Source: Psoroptes ovis
Taxonomy: Eukaryota; Arthropoda; Arachnida; Sarcoptiformes; Psoroptidae
Direction of reading: 5' to 3'
Length of the DNA: 64,000 nt
Assembly: GCA_002943765.1 (NCBI GenBank)
Contig: PQWQ01000002.1
Span: 2,108,001-2,172,000, forward strand
Shown: positions 1 through 16,004 of the stretch, piece after piece
Position numbering within the stretch: position 1 is the first letter of the stretch
Layout of the letters: each line of letters starts with the position of its first letter
The notes under the pieces: generated by a model
What the model saw: the letters and a program-made list of their open reading frames with translations, nothing else
The model's database searches: none
Told to the model about the DNA's origin: nothing
Made by a program: the position numbers and the translations under genes

Positions 1-3000
1 TTATGATCGTTATCATTATCGATATATACAATTTTTGAATTCGATACATTCAAAACTTGTACACAACATCTAAGCAAATAAACATGATTTCGAAGAGGGG
101 GGAGGCAAGAAATTTTTTCTCATGATTTTTTTTATCATCAGAGACAATGGATAATGATGATAATAATAATGGCAAACATCATTAGACATTTAATAAGGGA
201 AATAAAGACAACTGAAACAAGCTAGATGTTTGTAAGTGTGTGTGTGTGTATGTTTGTATTTGAGTACATATATGATATTGATACAATGAATTTTGGTGAT
301 GATAAGTGACATAAATCATCATCATCATTATCATCATCAAAAATATTACAAAATCAGCAAATAAACATTGAAAAACAATAGATAAAAACACATTGACATT
401 GTCAAATCGAGGCGAAAAAAATGAATAATCTTTCACAAATTCTAAATCAAACAATTGATGATCAAGACATGGAGACACGAATCATAGCATTATAAAAACA
501 ATGACAGTAAGGATAATAACGGGTAGAATCAAAATCTAAATCAAATGAAATGATTTTAAACCAAACAAAACATTCATTGACAATCAAATTAAAAAAAACA
601 CATGATTAATTATTGTTTAATCATTGATCGATTGCTTGATTATTCTTTTATTGAAAAATTTATTCGATGAATATTTGAATTTTTTTGGAAAATTTCGAAT
701 TCATCCATGAATGATTTGAACATTTTTCAGCATCTTTAATCAAACTTAATCATATTTCTTATTTTTTATTAAATAAACAATTTAATTTTGCCCTTAAAAT
801 ACATTAGTTTAGATTTTATTGAAATGTTTTCTTTCATTTTTATTTATCATTGATCATAGAAACAGAAATCAGAGAAATCAAAGTTGGTTTAAAAATATTA
901 TTTGAATAAACAAATAAAAGTTTTCTTTTTTGAGAAATCAAAAAATCAAATCAAATCAAAATGAAATGTCAATCTTATTTATATTTTATGTTATTTATTC
1001 AAAAGTTTTGCATTATTATTCACCAGAAAAGTGAACGAAAACGAAAATTAAATTAGAAATCCTTTTTTTTTTGAATGTGATTGACATATGATGTGTGTGT
1101 TGTGATTGATTTTGATTCAGATTTTTTTCGGGTGTTTTTTTAAAACTCACGGAGAATTTAATGCAAAAACGAATATCTTGATGCAACATATATGATTATC
1201 GTACAAGTTTCATTTATTATCATCAGCGAAAATCTCTACAATCCTTCACAATTTTTGAATGGAATTTTATAGCAAAAACTTCCCTAATAACCATAACAAC
1301 ATTTAAATTTTTTTAAAAATCTTGGATTTTTATTTTTTCTTTTATTTTTCGAGAAAATTTTTCAAAGGCGAAACACAAGTTTATCCATTATTGTACAATA
1401 ATGACTTTAGTCCTATTACTAAGCTATGAAGCAAACTATTCAAAACATTTTTTATTTTATTTCATTATTTTTGCAGAATTTTTTCATTTTTTAGATTCTA
1501 AAACTAAGAAAAAATACAGAGAAAACAAAGAAAACATCTGCAAATCAAAAGAAATGGAAAATTATTATCATCATTATTATTATTATTACAAATGAAATCA
1601 TAGATCTGAAATGAAAGAAAAATTTAAAATATTTTCACTGTGTGTAAAAATAATAATAATCAAAGAAAGTCTGAATTTTTGTGAAAAAATTCAATTGTTA
1701 TATTACGATTCACATTCACATTCATACAATAGCAATAATAATGATAATAATAATTGTAATTGTTTTTCTTTTGCACAAAAGAAATTATAACGACCAAAAG
1801 CGAAGCGAGAAAAAATTAATGATGATACGAATTTGTGAAGAAAATTCAATTTTTTTTCGGTGGAAGAAAATTTCGTAAAAAATTATTAAATTCAATTTAA
1901 TTCCAACACACATCTGTGTGTGTCTGTGTTCATGAATTCATTGGGAAAAATAATGACGATGATGATGATGATGAATACAGAATCATTGTCGAAAAAAAAT
2001 TTGAAGGGAAAAAATTGGAGGAGAAAAAATTTTAAGAATTGAAAAAATTGAATTAAAATTAAATTTTCACACAATTACGAATTAGGAAAAAAATTTTGAA
2101 ATTTATGGCTAAACACGTATTCGTTTGGTGAAAAAAAGGCAGGAAATATTGTGCCCTGTCCAATTAGTTTGTTCCTTGTAATGAATTGAGAATGTCCATT
2201 GAAAAATCGGCAAGAACTTTTTTCTAACAATTGTCAATCATTTTTCATCGATTTTTTTGTTCATTTTTCTTTCATTAGATACTGGTGAAATGCTTCATTA
2301 TTTTTTTCATATAACAAAGAAATCACTCTCGAGGACGAAATTGGGAAACAAAAGAAATTTTGAATAAAAGAAAAATATGATTTTCAAAAAGAAAAAATGA
2401 ACGGGAAAAATATGACACTTAAATGAATAAGTGTGTGTATGTCTACAACAAATGATAATTTATAATTGTATTCTATTGTAGACATTGTAATGAATTGGAA
2501 ATTTTGGACAAATTATGCAAAAGAAAACATATAAAAAATTGGAAAATTTTGTAAATTTTTCTTGGAAACTTTTTTTTAAAGAAAAAAAAAACCAAATACA
2601 TTTCCTTTGAAATTCAAATTCAAATTTTTTTCATTTGAATTTTATTCTTTATAAATGTTTTCAAATGAATCATTTGTATTCATCCAATAAACAAATCAAA
2701 TCATTTACAAACTCAAACTGCATCAATTCACAATCAATCAAACAATAATAAACATCCGTATCTTGAAGTTTTTTGAATCAAGATTTTTTTGACATCGACA
2801 ACAACAACAACAAAAAAAAAACATTCAAAATTCAAACTGATTTTGCTGATTTACAGCAATTTTCAATCACGAAAAATTTTCGGAGACAATCTGCTGGAAA
2901 CTGATGTTTTTCTCTTCGATGGAATATAAGATAATTAAATCAAAATTAAATTATATCGAAAACGAAACAACAACAACAACAACAAAAATTGTCGTTGGAA

Positions 3001-6000
3001 AGAATTATATTTTCCCTCAGAAAATCATTTCAAGAATTGTAATCATCATATAGTTGCTATCTATTATCATGGGAAACTCATTTTATCATTATCATCAGAA
3101 TCATCATTGGAATCATCTTTATCATATTATTACGATGAAATCTTATTTTTGTCAATATTAATAATTTTTCGCTGATCAAATCATATAAAATGAGAGAAAA
3201 TAATGTCTTAATGTTATTTTCACATCTCACACATTTCTCTCAGCATTACATATGATTATGGTGATAATAATGATAATTTCATTATAAATAAGATTGTGAA
3301 ATTCGTCATAATCATCATCATACAAAATAAATTAAGAATTGGTGCAAAAAGAAAAATGAAAAAAATACCCCAAACATTGTTCACAGTTCATCATTTTCAA
3401 TAGTCAAATTCTAATTATTCTTGCGTTAATTTCCAAGAATTATAACAACGAATTTACAAGAAGAAAAACAAGAAATTCTAAGAGTGAAAATGTATTCATT
3501 CTGATTCTGAAATTCTCTTATTTTTTGCTCTCAAATAAAGTCATTCACAATTTAGAATTTGGTATTATGAAACACAAACACACACAACAATGAAACATTG
3601 AAAAGAATGAAATTTTTTTTTTCAAATACCAAAAGACATTTACAATACATGGAATTATATTCCGTTATATAATGATAAAAATAATAATAATAATAAAATG
3701 AAATTATTATATCAAACATTTTTTCACATTTTTTTTTTTGAATGAAATAAAGTTGCAAAATTTACCACAAATAAAAATGTATTATTTTGTCAACTTATGA
3801 ATTGATTGTACAAGAAATTCCTGTCGCAAATCAATGAGACTAAGCTTTTCAATCGTACATTGAAAATTTGGCTCAAACTTTTCGTACATCTCATTTGAAT
3901 TCAGAGAAATTCAAAGAAGTTGAAATTGTGTTTTTTTGGAGCGATATAATGATGCCTCATCGACATATGATATTTTGAACATCGATACACACACACACAC
4001 ACACAATACATATTGTTTGAGTATTACGTTCCTGAGGAAACAATCAGCACACTAAACGATGTACGATTTGAAAATTGAACGACTGATGTTTTTGAAAAAA
4101 TTTTTTTTTTGACAAACGAAAAAATTCATGACCGCTTTAGACATGTTTGTGTAAAACGAGGTATGACAATAATTCAGACAATCAGCAAAAAAAAAATGAA
4201 ATAAAAAAAAGAATAAAACGAAAATTGTGAAACATAAATTTTCATTCAAAATTCTATTATTATTATTCGTGTAATTTATTATGGTAAAAAAATATAACAT
4301 TTTCAATGCGATTTATTACATACAAATGCAAAATTTCTATTTTTCCTTTCTCTCGCTTTTTTATCCCAAAGTTTTTGATAGAATTTATATTATACTGATT
4401 TAGTTTAGTTCAATGAAAAAGACGAAGAATTACACAGAAAATACCCAAAAAAAATGGCATTGAAAATTTTCTGTTTTTCATTACGGATTTGACAATGAAA
4501 ATATGTGAAAATTTTTACAACACCATTTTTACCGAATATTGTTATTTCATTTTCGGTTTATTAACAAATATGAAAAATGAAATCGATATATTTCAAATAT
4601 ACAACTACATCGACAATAACGATCGGCAATCATTGTCGTAATAATAATATGAACAATAAAATAAAAAAAAATTGTTCATTACAGATCGCCAAAAATACAA
4701 TTTTCGGCTTTGAAAATTTGAATTGAATTATTTTTTTTTCTAAATACAAACAAAGATACTAAACTAGTGATAATATAATTGTGTGTGTGGGAATTTTCTG
4801 CATTTAACATCATATTTTTTATTTTCATTTTCTGGTTGATATTATCATCACATTTCATAATTTATTTTTGGTAGTATAATATCGATAGAATATACAACAT
4901 TTTTTCTCTTCATTTTGCCATTGATATCCATAATAATGAATGTATATCATGTATAGACTTTGTTTGTCTCTATTTTAAAATATTCTGTGAAAAAAAACAG
5001 AAAAAATTCAATATTTTGTATTCAAACAATGTAACATCATGTTATTTTTGTCAATATAAATTCATATATTTGCTTGGTTAAAAATATAACTATAATTGAA
5101 TTCATATATTAGTATCATTCAGAATCATCATCTAATATTTATACAAACAATAACGAACATACATATAGATATGTGATTATTAAATTGAATTATTGAATTG
5201 ATAATTGTTTCTTTTTTTTTTCGTTCTCACTCAATTTCCACAATTTTTTTCGACTATGTTTTCTCTCTATTGAAATTTCATTTATTATTATTTTCCTTAA
5301 AGAATTCAAAAGTATAATAATAAAAATACTAATAAACGAATGTGAATTCATTCAAAATTCGGTATTCGTCATTTTTTCCAATTCTTTAAATATTTTTCAA
5401 TTCTTCTCGAAGAATTTAACAATTGCTTTTGGCCAATTATTTCTTATTATCATTCTTTACAATGAATACAAATAATTGATACATCTATATGTTCATAGAA
5501 AATTATTTTATTTCATTTATTTTCAGTTTTTTTTTCTATTTCTTCATCTAATTTCATTTCAATTCAAACAAAATTTCAACATTCATTTTTCATTTCATGA
5601 ATCCGAAAAAAAAAATTCACATTCGAAATAGTTTTTCTCATTCATTCATTCATTCATATATGAGAATCCCATTTTTCTCATTTATTCTATTTTGATTGAT
5701 GATTCATTTAAAAAAATGAAAATGGCAAACCAAGAAAGAAAAAGTTGCAGGCAAAAAAAAGAGAATATGGAAAAATGTGAATACGAGACATACGCGAAAA
5801 GCAATGATGATGATGATGTTTCAAATTACGTTGTTCAAAAATGAATATGAATGTAAATGTTTGAAAAAATTATTATTATTCGTTTGTATTTGCATTCACC
5901 ACTTATTCATTTTTTTGAAGAAAAGTAAAAAGTAAAATGTTAAAAAGCAATAAGGGAATAAGAAAATACGAATATGAATCAAATCTTTTTCTCAAAAAAC

Positions 6001-9000
6001 GAAAACATCATCATCAAACATCAGCACCAACAGCACCACTACTATCAACAAACGAAATGAAATGAAATGAACAAATTACAAAGATATATTCGCTTCATGT
6101 ATCTACACACACAAATGAATGGTTGAATTATTGTTGTATATTCATCATCATCATCATTTCCTGGATTTTATTTCTTGTTTTGATTCATTTGATTCAATGC
6201 ATTCATTGCATTTTACTTTTTTTTTCAATTTTCCGTATGTGGAATCATATGATTATTTTTTATTATTTATCCAAGAATTTTTTATTTAGAGAAATTCTCG
6301 AAATTTTCAAAATGTTTTCTTTCCTGCATTTATTCTTGAACACACACACGATGATTATTATGGTTTATTGCCATGAAAAATGTTTTGGTTCTTGAGAAGC
6401 ATACACGAAGAAAATAATAATCGTTGAAATTCTCTTTGATTTTGAAATTATTTTTCCATGAAAAATTTTTTCGATTCGAAAACTTATTCAACCATCATCT
6501 TCATCATCATCATTATTATTATTTTACATTTTGTAACAATCTATTTTTTTTATTTTACATTTTAAATATTCAAATCAAATATGTAAAATTTTGTTTTTTT
6601 TTCATATTTATTTTAAGTGCATCCATAATAATAAATGATCAATTTTATTTTTCGTTTTTTTTCTTTCATTCATTCATTCATTTTACTCTTTGATGACAAA
6701 ATATATTTCACATATAGACGAAGAATATTCAATCAATTTGATATTCAAAAAAAAATTGATACAATTTTTGAAAATTGATGTCTGAAATTGTTTTTTATTT
6801 CTCTGCAATAAATTTTAAAAGAATTCTTTCGAGTTTTTCAACCCTTTTAAGACTTATTTTTATTGAATGATTCTACCCCTTTATTCAAATTTTATGGCAA
6901 ATTTCGGGTGAAAATTAATGTAAATGAATGCAAAACGACAATGTTTTTTCGCTTCTCTTTCGACCAATGACATTTTTATCCCTGAAATTCTTTCAAAGAA
7001 TTAATGTTTCCATCATTTATTTTATTTTGTTTATTCTAATAATGCTTCAATCATCATCATTATCATTATTTCTCCCTAGAATCTGTGATTCAATCCCTCA
7101 AATAAATCTCTGAATATCATAAATGAGTAGGAGAAGAAGAAGAATATTCTGTTTCTTCATTAGTTAGTGTATTTGAATGAATAGATGGTAAAAGATTTAG
7201 AGAAAACAAAAGTAAGATTATAAACAACAATCACAATACTAATGATAATATTTTCTTTGCATTCATTTTGTGATGTGAATGAAGAATTTTGTTTTTTTTC
7301 TCATCTTGAAATCTTGTTTTGCTTGATTGTGTGCTGAATATAAATTTTTATTTGAATTTCATGTGTTTATATGAATATTCGCATACGTACATATACATTT
7401 TATACATTTGATTCATTCAATCATAGCTTGGAACCGGAATATTCTGATATTTTATTCTTTCTATTCCTTCATAAAATAAAATATATGAAACAAGATTGAC
7501 ACATGATTCAATTGAAACGTTGAACTGAATCTAACACACATACTGCTAGCATTATTTGAAATAATAAAAGCAAAGAGTGGATTCACTTTAATAGAATTTT
7601 ATTAAGTAAAATTATCGCAATCAATGATCATTGATTATATAGGATCATGTTCACGAATACTTAGAGAAGAAGGGTAATGATTATGAATCCATACAAATAT
7701 ATAGAAAATCAGAATTATATCGAAGTACTTTTTCACATTCTTTGGAATCAATTGATCCCATTTGCTGATATTATTTCACAGTATATATCCACTGAACAAG
7801 ACAGAAAAAAATATGGTCAAATAAACATTTTCAGTTGGAATAGTATTGATGGCTGTTGAGTAATAGACGAATAGTTCGGATAGAATTTTCATTCAAAGGC
7901 GAACTAGAATAAAAGCTGAAGAATACAAGAATTGTAAGGCGCCGTCGCTTTCAAAAAGTCATATGAATACATTGGGATGAAAATGAAAAAAAAAAACACA
8001 CAACAATCAAACATTGAAGTTAAGTGAAGAGAAAAAGAATGAAATGAAATGAAAACACAACAAAACACAAACTTATGAACAAGAAGAACAAGAAAAAAAA
8101 ATGAAAGGATTCATGATCCATTAAAATCAAATGAAATCCAGATAAAAAAAACGAAGAAAGAAAAAAATTCATTTTAATGAATCCAAAATTGAATGTGTTG
8201 AACATACAGAAGAAGAATAAAAATAAAAAATAAAGAATAACAGTGCATGATAATCATCAAAATCTATGAATCAATGAATTAAAGAATTGAATGAAGTCGA
8301 AAAGAAAAAAAAAATTTTTTCCTTCACCAAAATCAAATTTTAATGTTTTGAAATAACGGTGAAAATATATGATTGAAACATGTTTTTTTCCTGTTTTGTT
8401 CAAGAAAAATTATCAATATTTCTCAACCAAAAAATAATTCTTCATCAATCAAATTAATTTCAAATCAAAAAATTCTGAAAATTGAAAATTAAACGATTAC
8501 AGATAGTGTAATTATCATCTGTTTTTGCTCGATTTTTCCACTTATAAATTGCCAAATAAATGAAAAATTATTATTTTCAAATCATTAAAAACATCAAATG
8601 TTTCAGCATTTCAACATTTTCTTTATTATCATCATCATCATCATCAGCAACAACAGCAGCAGCAGCTACAACATCATTAACACCAACACCGATTGAATTG
8701 AACATTATTTTATCGTTAAAAAAATTTTCTTAATTTTTTTTGTTGTTGCTGTTGCATTGTTTCTGTCATTAAAATATTCAAAATTCGGTAAAAATAAAAA
8801 TAAAAATTCTTATTCGGAAATATGTGCATCCAAAACAGTATTATCATTGGCCATTTTGTATAATTTTTTTTTGCATAAACAATTTTTTGTGTGAAAAATG
8901 TGTATTTCACCATAAATTATGATGATAACAATCAATGATAAGCCAATGATTGAATGATTTTATTTCGATTTATTCAGTGAATTTTTAATGACCATCGAAG

Positions 9001-12000
9001 CAATCATTCCAGTCAATAAATGATAATAATTCACACAATGGTATAGTGTTTGAAACAATAACAACAACAAAAACAAAGAAAATAAATTTGGAATGTAAAC
9101 AATAAAAAATGTTCATTTCCGAAAATTAATACCTAACTATATGAATTGATGAATGAATCTCAAATATTATAGATATATAAAGCAATTAAAGCAATTAAAT
9201 TCATCACTATCATTGTTATCATCATTGAATTAATTATTTATAATCAATTTAATTCGATAATCAATCATTTAATCAATTGTTGCTGTTATTTTTTTCCAAT
9301 AACCAATTTAAGTTATTGGTAAAAAGTTTCAATTTTTGTTAAATCCAAAATAAATTGTGATAAAATTTTGCAATCTACCCCTTTCAAACAAAAAACAAAA
9401 ATTTTAAATCAAACTAATTCTACAACTTCTTATCCAATTTACGGGATTTTTTCACCCAAAAATCTGTGATATTTATTGCATAATATTAATAATAACAGCC
9501 ATCATTGAAAATGTTTTAATTTATTTCGAGAAAAAAGACAGACTTGTTATAAAGTTGGTCAAAAATTTTTCCAAGAATCATCAACAATAAATTACAAACA
9601 TATTTCGCACATATTCTTCAAATTGGTTGATTGTTATGACCATAATAATTTTCAAATGAAATCAACAACACAAAAAACAATAAACAAAAAAATTTCAATT
9701 TAAAATTTATTATTTATAATTGAAAAATAAAATATATCACGTAAGTATTATATTATCATCATCACCATCATAATAATCATTAATAATAGTAATAAGGCTA
9801 TTTTCTATACAAATTTTTCAAGGAAAAAGAATTTTCCAACGAAAGCTATGTTTCTTTCCTCTATATTTTTTTTAATGTTAAAACTATACACTTTTATTAT
9901 TATTATTATTTTACTTTATCATCATCGTAAAATAATTCCATGAAAATTCATTAATAATAATAATAATTGTCATCATTATTATCGTTATTATTATTATAAA
10001 TTTTAATGTTGTACTACGTTACTAATAATAATAATATTAATGTTTATTATTCATTCATTCAACATCGCAGAGAAAAAATGGCAATTGATGACCTTTTTTC
10101 TCTGTTTTTGGTTATCACCGATTTCATTCATTAGACTTTAATGTATTTTTTTTCATATAATAACATTTCATACACACTCACATTTTCAACTAATAATTTA
10201 AGATAAGAAAATTTATACAATTTTCGTGTGTTTCTGTGTGCAAAAAAACAAAAATTATGATAAAAATTTTTGTTACATAATTGATATTATTTATAACATA
10301 AATGAAAACCTGGTATGAACGAATAAATATGGTGGATTTCGAGAATACATTTGAGCCGTGGAACTAATGATAATGATGATTATATTAACAATAATGATAA
10401 CAAAAATCAGATATCTTCAAACGAAAGTAAAATCTTAAATTAGAAGAAAATTGTCATTAGTATTACAATGGCGATTAATTGCAATAAATGACACATTTTC
10501 GTTTTTCATATTCATAAGTTCAATAAAATATAATCATTAGGTGATAATGTTGTCATTTTTTGTCTTAATCATTTTAATTTTTCAGTCAAAAATTATCAAT
10601 TATCATTCGATTTATCATATCAAAATCGATTTTTTCTCAGATTTTTCTCAAAATTTGTTTGAGACTTCCTCAAGACTTTTGTACTTTTTTTTTACTTTCT
10701 TTCGTGTGCAATCATCATCATCATCAATTATGATTAAATTGAATTTTCTTCGAACAATTATTATCATTATCATAATTATTATTATTATCTGACAATTTTT
10801 ATGTTTAAATATATATAAATTATATATAAATTTAACACAAATTATTATATGATCATAATGATAATCAAAATAATAATGATAATTGATCAAAGACAGAAGA
10901 AAGAAGAACCGAATTGCATTTATTCCCGTTGTATTCGTTATTCATTTTGTTTTCTGATTAAAATTAGTAATCATAAAATAAAAATTAGAAATTAGAAATC
11001 ATTTGATTTCATTACTATTACAATTATCATTATTATTATTTAATTCATTTTCATTATTCTATTATTATTACTGTTATTATGGTTATTATTATCATCATAT
11101 AACCGACAATTACACAATAACCAAGAAATAATTTCTATTCTTTTATTATTTTCTATTCTATCAATTGGTCACACAATATTAGTTGTTTCTATTCTACGAT
11201 CAATAATGGTCAGCATTTATTTTTTATTTTCATTTTATTCAGTTCTATATCGTTGTTAATAATAAGTCATTGGAAAATTTATATTTTAGTCGATCATCAT
11301 AATCATTATTATTATTATTATGTTTGAATCGCGCTGAATCATTTCAATCAAATTAGTGTTTTTGTATGTATGATAAATAATATAATTTATTCTTTGTTCT
11401 TTGGTTATAATTCTGTGGTGTTATTGATAATTTTGGGTCGATTATTTTTTTTTTTTTTTTTGTTATTATTTCGCATTTTAATTCCATCATTTCAAGGACA
11501 AATCGACACATGAGTGAATAAATGAATCAATGAATGAATGAATGACAATCAAATTTCTATTTTCTGCAATTTTGTAGATATTTCTCTTGGTTTTTGTTTT
11601 GGGAATAGATTTATGAAAGCTGAAAGTGAAAAAATAGACATTTTGAAATATTGACAGAATTCAAAATTCTTTTTGTTTTTGTGGCCATTTGAAGTTTTTG
11701 TTTATTTTTTGGCTTGAAAACTTGAAAGACATATCACACACAATGTGATCGAACTTGTAAATCTATTGACTTTCATTCAAATATAATTAATCTTATGCAA
11801 GCAAAAAGAAAAATGAACTAACAGACAAACGAAAAAAATTCGGTTCAAAAAATTAATCGATTGAACATTTCGACATTAAGTTTTTTAACAAAAATAATGA
11901 AAAACAAAAGCAAAGCAATTGTCAAGTTGAATAATTATGATTACATTCAAACTAAATCCAATTGATTCACCTTTTTTGCCTGAGATTTTTTTTTCATAAG

Positions 12001-13562
12001 AAAACAAACAGAAAAAAAAATTTATGGGCGTTTTTCTTTTTATTTCAATTTATATATTTGAAATTTCAAAATGATAAATTGGATAAGAATTATCTATTTA
12101 CCCAAACAAGAAAACAAGAAGTTATATTCTTCTGGCATAGACGAAATGGTTCAAACAAACCTATTCATGAAATAATCTTGGAATCAAATGAATATAATTG
12201 ATGAATTTTTCATTTTATTTTTATTATTTGTTCATGAATGTTGAATTTATATTTTGTTATTTATTTTACGAGAAAAAAATAAATGAATAAATAAATAGAA
12301 TCAATGATAAATACGATTGTTTGAATTATAGAAATGAAGCTAAATTTATTTATTTTATTTTATTTTTTCTCTTTGAAGAATAATAATAATGAAATTGATA
12401 ATAATCTATGAGCGAGAAAATGAATTCTAAATTTCAAATTTATTATTTGAATTTGTGTGTTCATCTTCTCATTATTCACATAAATTGACACAAATTTCTC
12501 TATTTTTTTAATAAAAACTTGAAAATTGGAATGAAATTTCATCCATTTCCAATGAATTATTGATCGAATTCACATCATTTTCATCATAATTACAGCCCAC
12601 TCATGACATAGAATACAATTTCTTTTTCATTTTCACACTTTTGTTTCAATGTTTTAATATGAATATAAAAAACAAATATTTCACATTTGAAAATTGAAAT
12701 TACAACCCAATTCAAAGGTGTTGTGTTGCATACACCTGCAGCATATAATATGGACTGTATTATATTGTCCAAAGTGGAAAAAAGTTTTTTTCCACCATTA
12801 CAATATTCATAATGAATCATGTTCCAGATAGGGAAATGGTTGAAAATGAAAAAATTGTACTCTAATTACAATTTTTTATTTTTTTGAAAATTGTGACAAA
12901 ATGAATAAATTCAAATAATATACAATGCAAACACAAACATATATTCATAAACATGTAAAAATGTGTTGATGAGATAATAATTTTTGCCAATTCTGGAATC
13001 TTTAAAAACATTTCCCTATTCTTTTCGTTCGACAAATATATAGCGTGTTATTTGTCGTTGATGACAATGATAATGATGGTGGTGGAGATATGGCTGTTGT
13101 TGTCATCATTGTCGTTTAATGGTTGTAAATTCATTTTATCTTCATTTTTTTCTTTCACGAGCAAATACAATTCATATCAATAATTAATCGATTCGAATAT
13201 CGTCATTACGTGGATTATGGGTAAATTCCAAATTTTTGAACAAAAAAAAAAAAAAAAAAAATCAGCATGAAAATACCTGAATTTTGTTTTCCATATTGAA
13301 AGGGTTGGGGTAGGTAAAAGAGAATATATGACAATAAAATTTCACATTGAAAAAACCCAATTCAAACTCACAAATAAAAAAAAAACAAAAATAACATAAT
13401 AAAATAAAAGGTGGAGAAATTTTCATTTTGAAAAACACTTTATTATCATTTCATTGCTTTCATTTCAACAAAAAACATTATTTGTTCACATTGATTAATA
13501 TTACATTTGTCATATTATAATGATAAAAATAATAATCATAATCATTTATTATATTCTTGTTA

Positions 13563-13593
<31 letters not shown>

Positions 13594-16004
13594 GATTATT
13601 TTTCATTTATTATCAATATTTTTCATTTCATTTATTCATTCATTCATATTTATACGTAGGAAGAAATGGAAAAAAAATGTTTTTTTTTTCCAGGAGAATT
13701 CAAAATGAAAAAGAATCATTCATTCATTCATTTATTTTGTATTATTGATGATGATAATGATAATGATACTATTAACAATGATCATGAATTTTTTTTTATT
13801 CTTTTTTGCTATTTTTCATAACCAATCGGTGTATGTGAATACATTTTTCATTATCATTGAAACATATATTCAATAATAATAATAACACAAGTGAATTGTC
13901 TAGACACGCAATCATTTTTTTCTTTCTTTCTTGTATGTGTATCATTTTCGTATCATTCATTCATTGATTCATTCATATTCTCTCTATTCGATTCGTTTCA
14001 TATCGATTCTTTCAATTTTTCAATCGAAAAAGATAGATTTTTCATCATTCGACCATTTCCACAATTTCCAATTCTTTCAATTCGATAAACAAATAATAAT
14101 AATATCACTTCTATTTCATTTTCTTCTTACCATTATTTCAATACATCGATAATCATTATTGATGATGTTTCGTTTCGTTTGTTTGTTTTCATTCATTCAT
14201 TTCTTTCAAAGAAATCATTGATAAACATGATGGTGGTGGTTTGTTGTCGATTTTTCTTTCTTTTGGTTGATTCGGCCAAAAAAAGATTTTCAAGATCAAA
14301 GTTGTTGAAAATTTTGGGCAAAAACGAAAAAAATTTGAAAAAATGTATCAAATTTCGTACAAGAGGTGGCGCGTCGGTTTGCATATTTGATTTTTTTTTT
14401 TTTTTTGAAATTCAAAATTTTGAAAATTCATAAAATTTTCATCAATTTTCTCATCCATTTTCAAATCAAATCTTGCTTTAACGCTGCTGCTGATGTTGTT
14501 TATTATCAATAATCAATCAATAGTTTTTTTTTCGACTCTTTGAAAATAAAATTTTCAATAATTTCATATATTGAAGAGTGATATTAGGAAAAAAAGACGA
14601 ATCAAAAAATATTGAAATCAAATCGATTAAATCGATCAAAAGATATCAATTTTTTTTCAATAAAATAAAATCAAAATTAACTCATATCTTTGACAATGTT
14701 CTTCGTTCGTTTGCACATACATTTTCATTTATTTTGAATTTTAGATCACAAAAAAAATGTCAAAAAATGATTTTTTAAAGACAAAGAATCGAAATAAAGA
14801 GGGAAAATCACTGAAAACTCTAAAGATATGATTTTCACATTGTTAATAATAATAATAATAATGATGGAAATATTAGCAGCATCTCAAAAAAAATGTAATA
14901 TTGATTGCTTTAGAGTTTTAAAAGATTGAACAAAGTAAAAACAAAAAATGTTTGAAACAATTTTACATTCATTCATTCATCCATCTATCTATGTGAACAC
15001 ATATATACCAAACACTTGAATTGATGAAAAAAAAACAATTTTTGAAAACTTAACTCTTATTGTTTTTTTCTTGGTTCTATTCTTGGTTTCTTTCTTTCTT
15101 TGGTTCACACAATCAAAGTTAGCTTGAAATAATGTATGGCAATGGTCTATTTTTTTCTCTCGAAGAATAATAATAATAATGAAATTGTTCCATTCCATTT
15201 TCTGTTCATTCACTTCAATAATTCACTTATATGAATTTTTCGAAACGAAAATTTTTATTGATTTATTGATAAGTTTTGATTGATGGTGGATTAGTTGCTG
15301 TTGTTTCGTTGGATTTCCTATTTTTTTCATTCTAATTTCTCTCATCATATCTGCTTTTATCGAAATGAAAAAAAATGACGATAGAATTCTCATTCCAAGA
15401 TTTAAGGATTCAACAAGAAAAAGAATGAAGAAGATAAAGCTAGATGGAGTGATTGCAGAGGATTCTTAGACAGAATTTTTTTCAATCATTTTAATTTTAT
15501 CATAAATTCAAAGCTGACTTTTGCCATAACGTTGAATATTACAAACAAGAATAAAAGTCAAACAATATTTTATAATTCAAAATTCTACTCAAAACAATTG
15601 AATTTTAATTAAAACAGCAATGAAGACCGCAGAGATTTGGTGCTCGAAATACGAGAATTTTATCAAAGTCTTAGTCAAACACTTGAATAATAACTGATTA
15701 GCTGAAACTTTTTTATTTGTCATAATGTTTTGATATCGATCATAAAATTTTCATTTCTCAAACAATTTTATCAAAAGAATCATATATAAAATATTGTGAA
15801 AACCCAATCAAACTAATAAAACTTTCATATATTTTTTTTCTCCTTTTTCTCGTTTAATTTATTCAATCAACAATTCAGGAAGAAAAATCAATGTTATTTT
15901 CAAAGATATTAAACAATTCGAAAAAAAGGAAAAAAATTCAAATCCATTGTGAATTGAATCGATTCTGATAATCAAATCAAGCGAAAATCGAAAAAATTCT
16001 CGTA
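1..16004. other. AT-rich region with no supportable gene
   Basis: I read this stretch on both strands for splice-flanked or conserved coding sequence and found none I can defend. It holds many simple repeats: GT near 237, CA near 3988-4003, ATT/ATC arrays throughout, a 20-nt A run at 13242-13261 and ATTC arrays. The open frames are short and rich in Ile, Phe, Tyr, His and Met, as expected from translated microsatellite and AT-rich DNA. The right end probably contains the promoter and 5' UTR of the gene starting at 16005; a TATA-like TATAAAA lies near 15785, but such strings are common here and carry little weight. Confidence 0.6.
13567..13592 (+). repeat. ATT microsatellite
   Basis: An uninterrupted ATT trinucleotide array, representative of many similar arrays across the window. 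It gives rise to spurious poly-Ile open frames. Confidence 0.85.

Noticed and set aside
7677..7859. 60-codon frame with mixed composition
   Set aside because: Reads somewhat like protein but has no family match, no splice signals that I trust and no neighbours; not enough to annotate.
10541..10792. Open frame ending in a poly-Ile tail
   Set aside because: The tail is translated ATT/ATC microsatellite.
13002..13109. 35-codon minus-strand frame beginning MMTTTAISPPP
   Set aside because: Too short, and partly repeat-derived; no splice or domain support.
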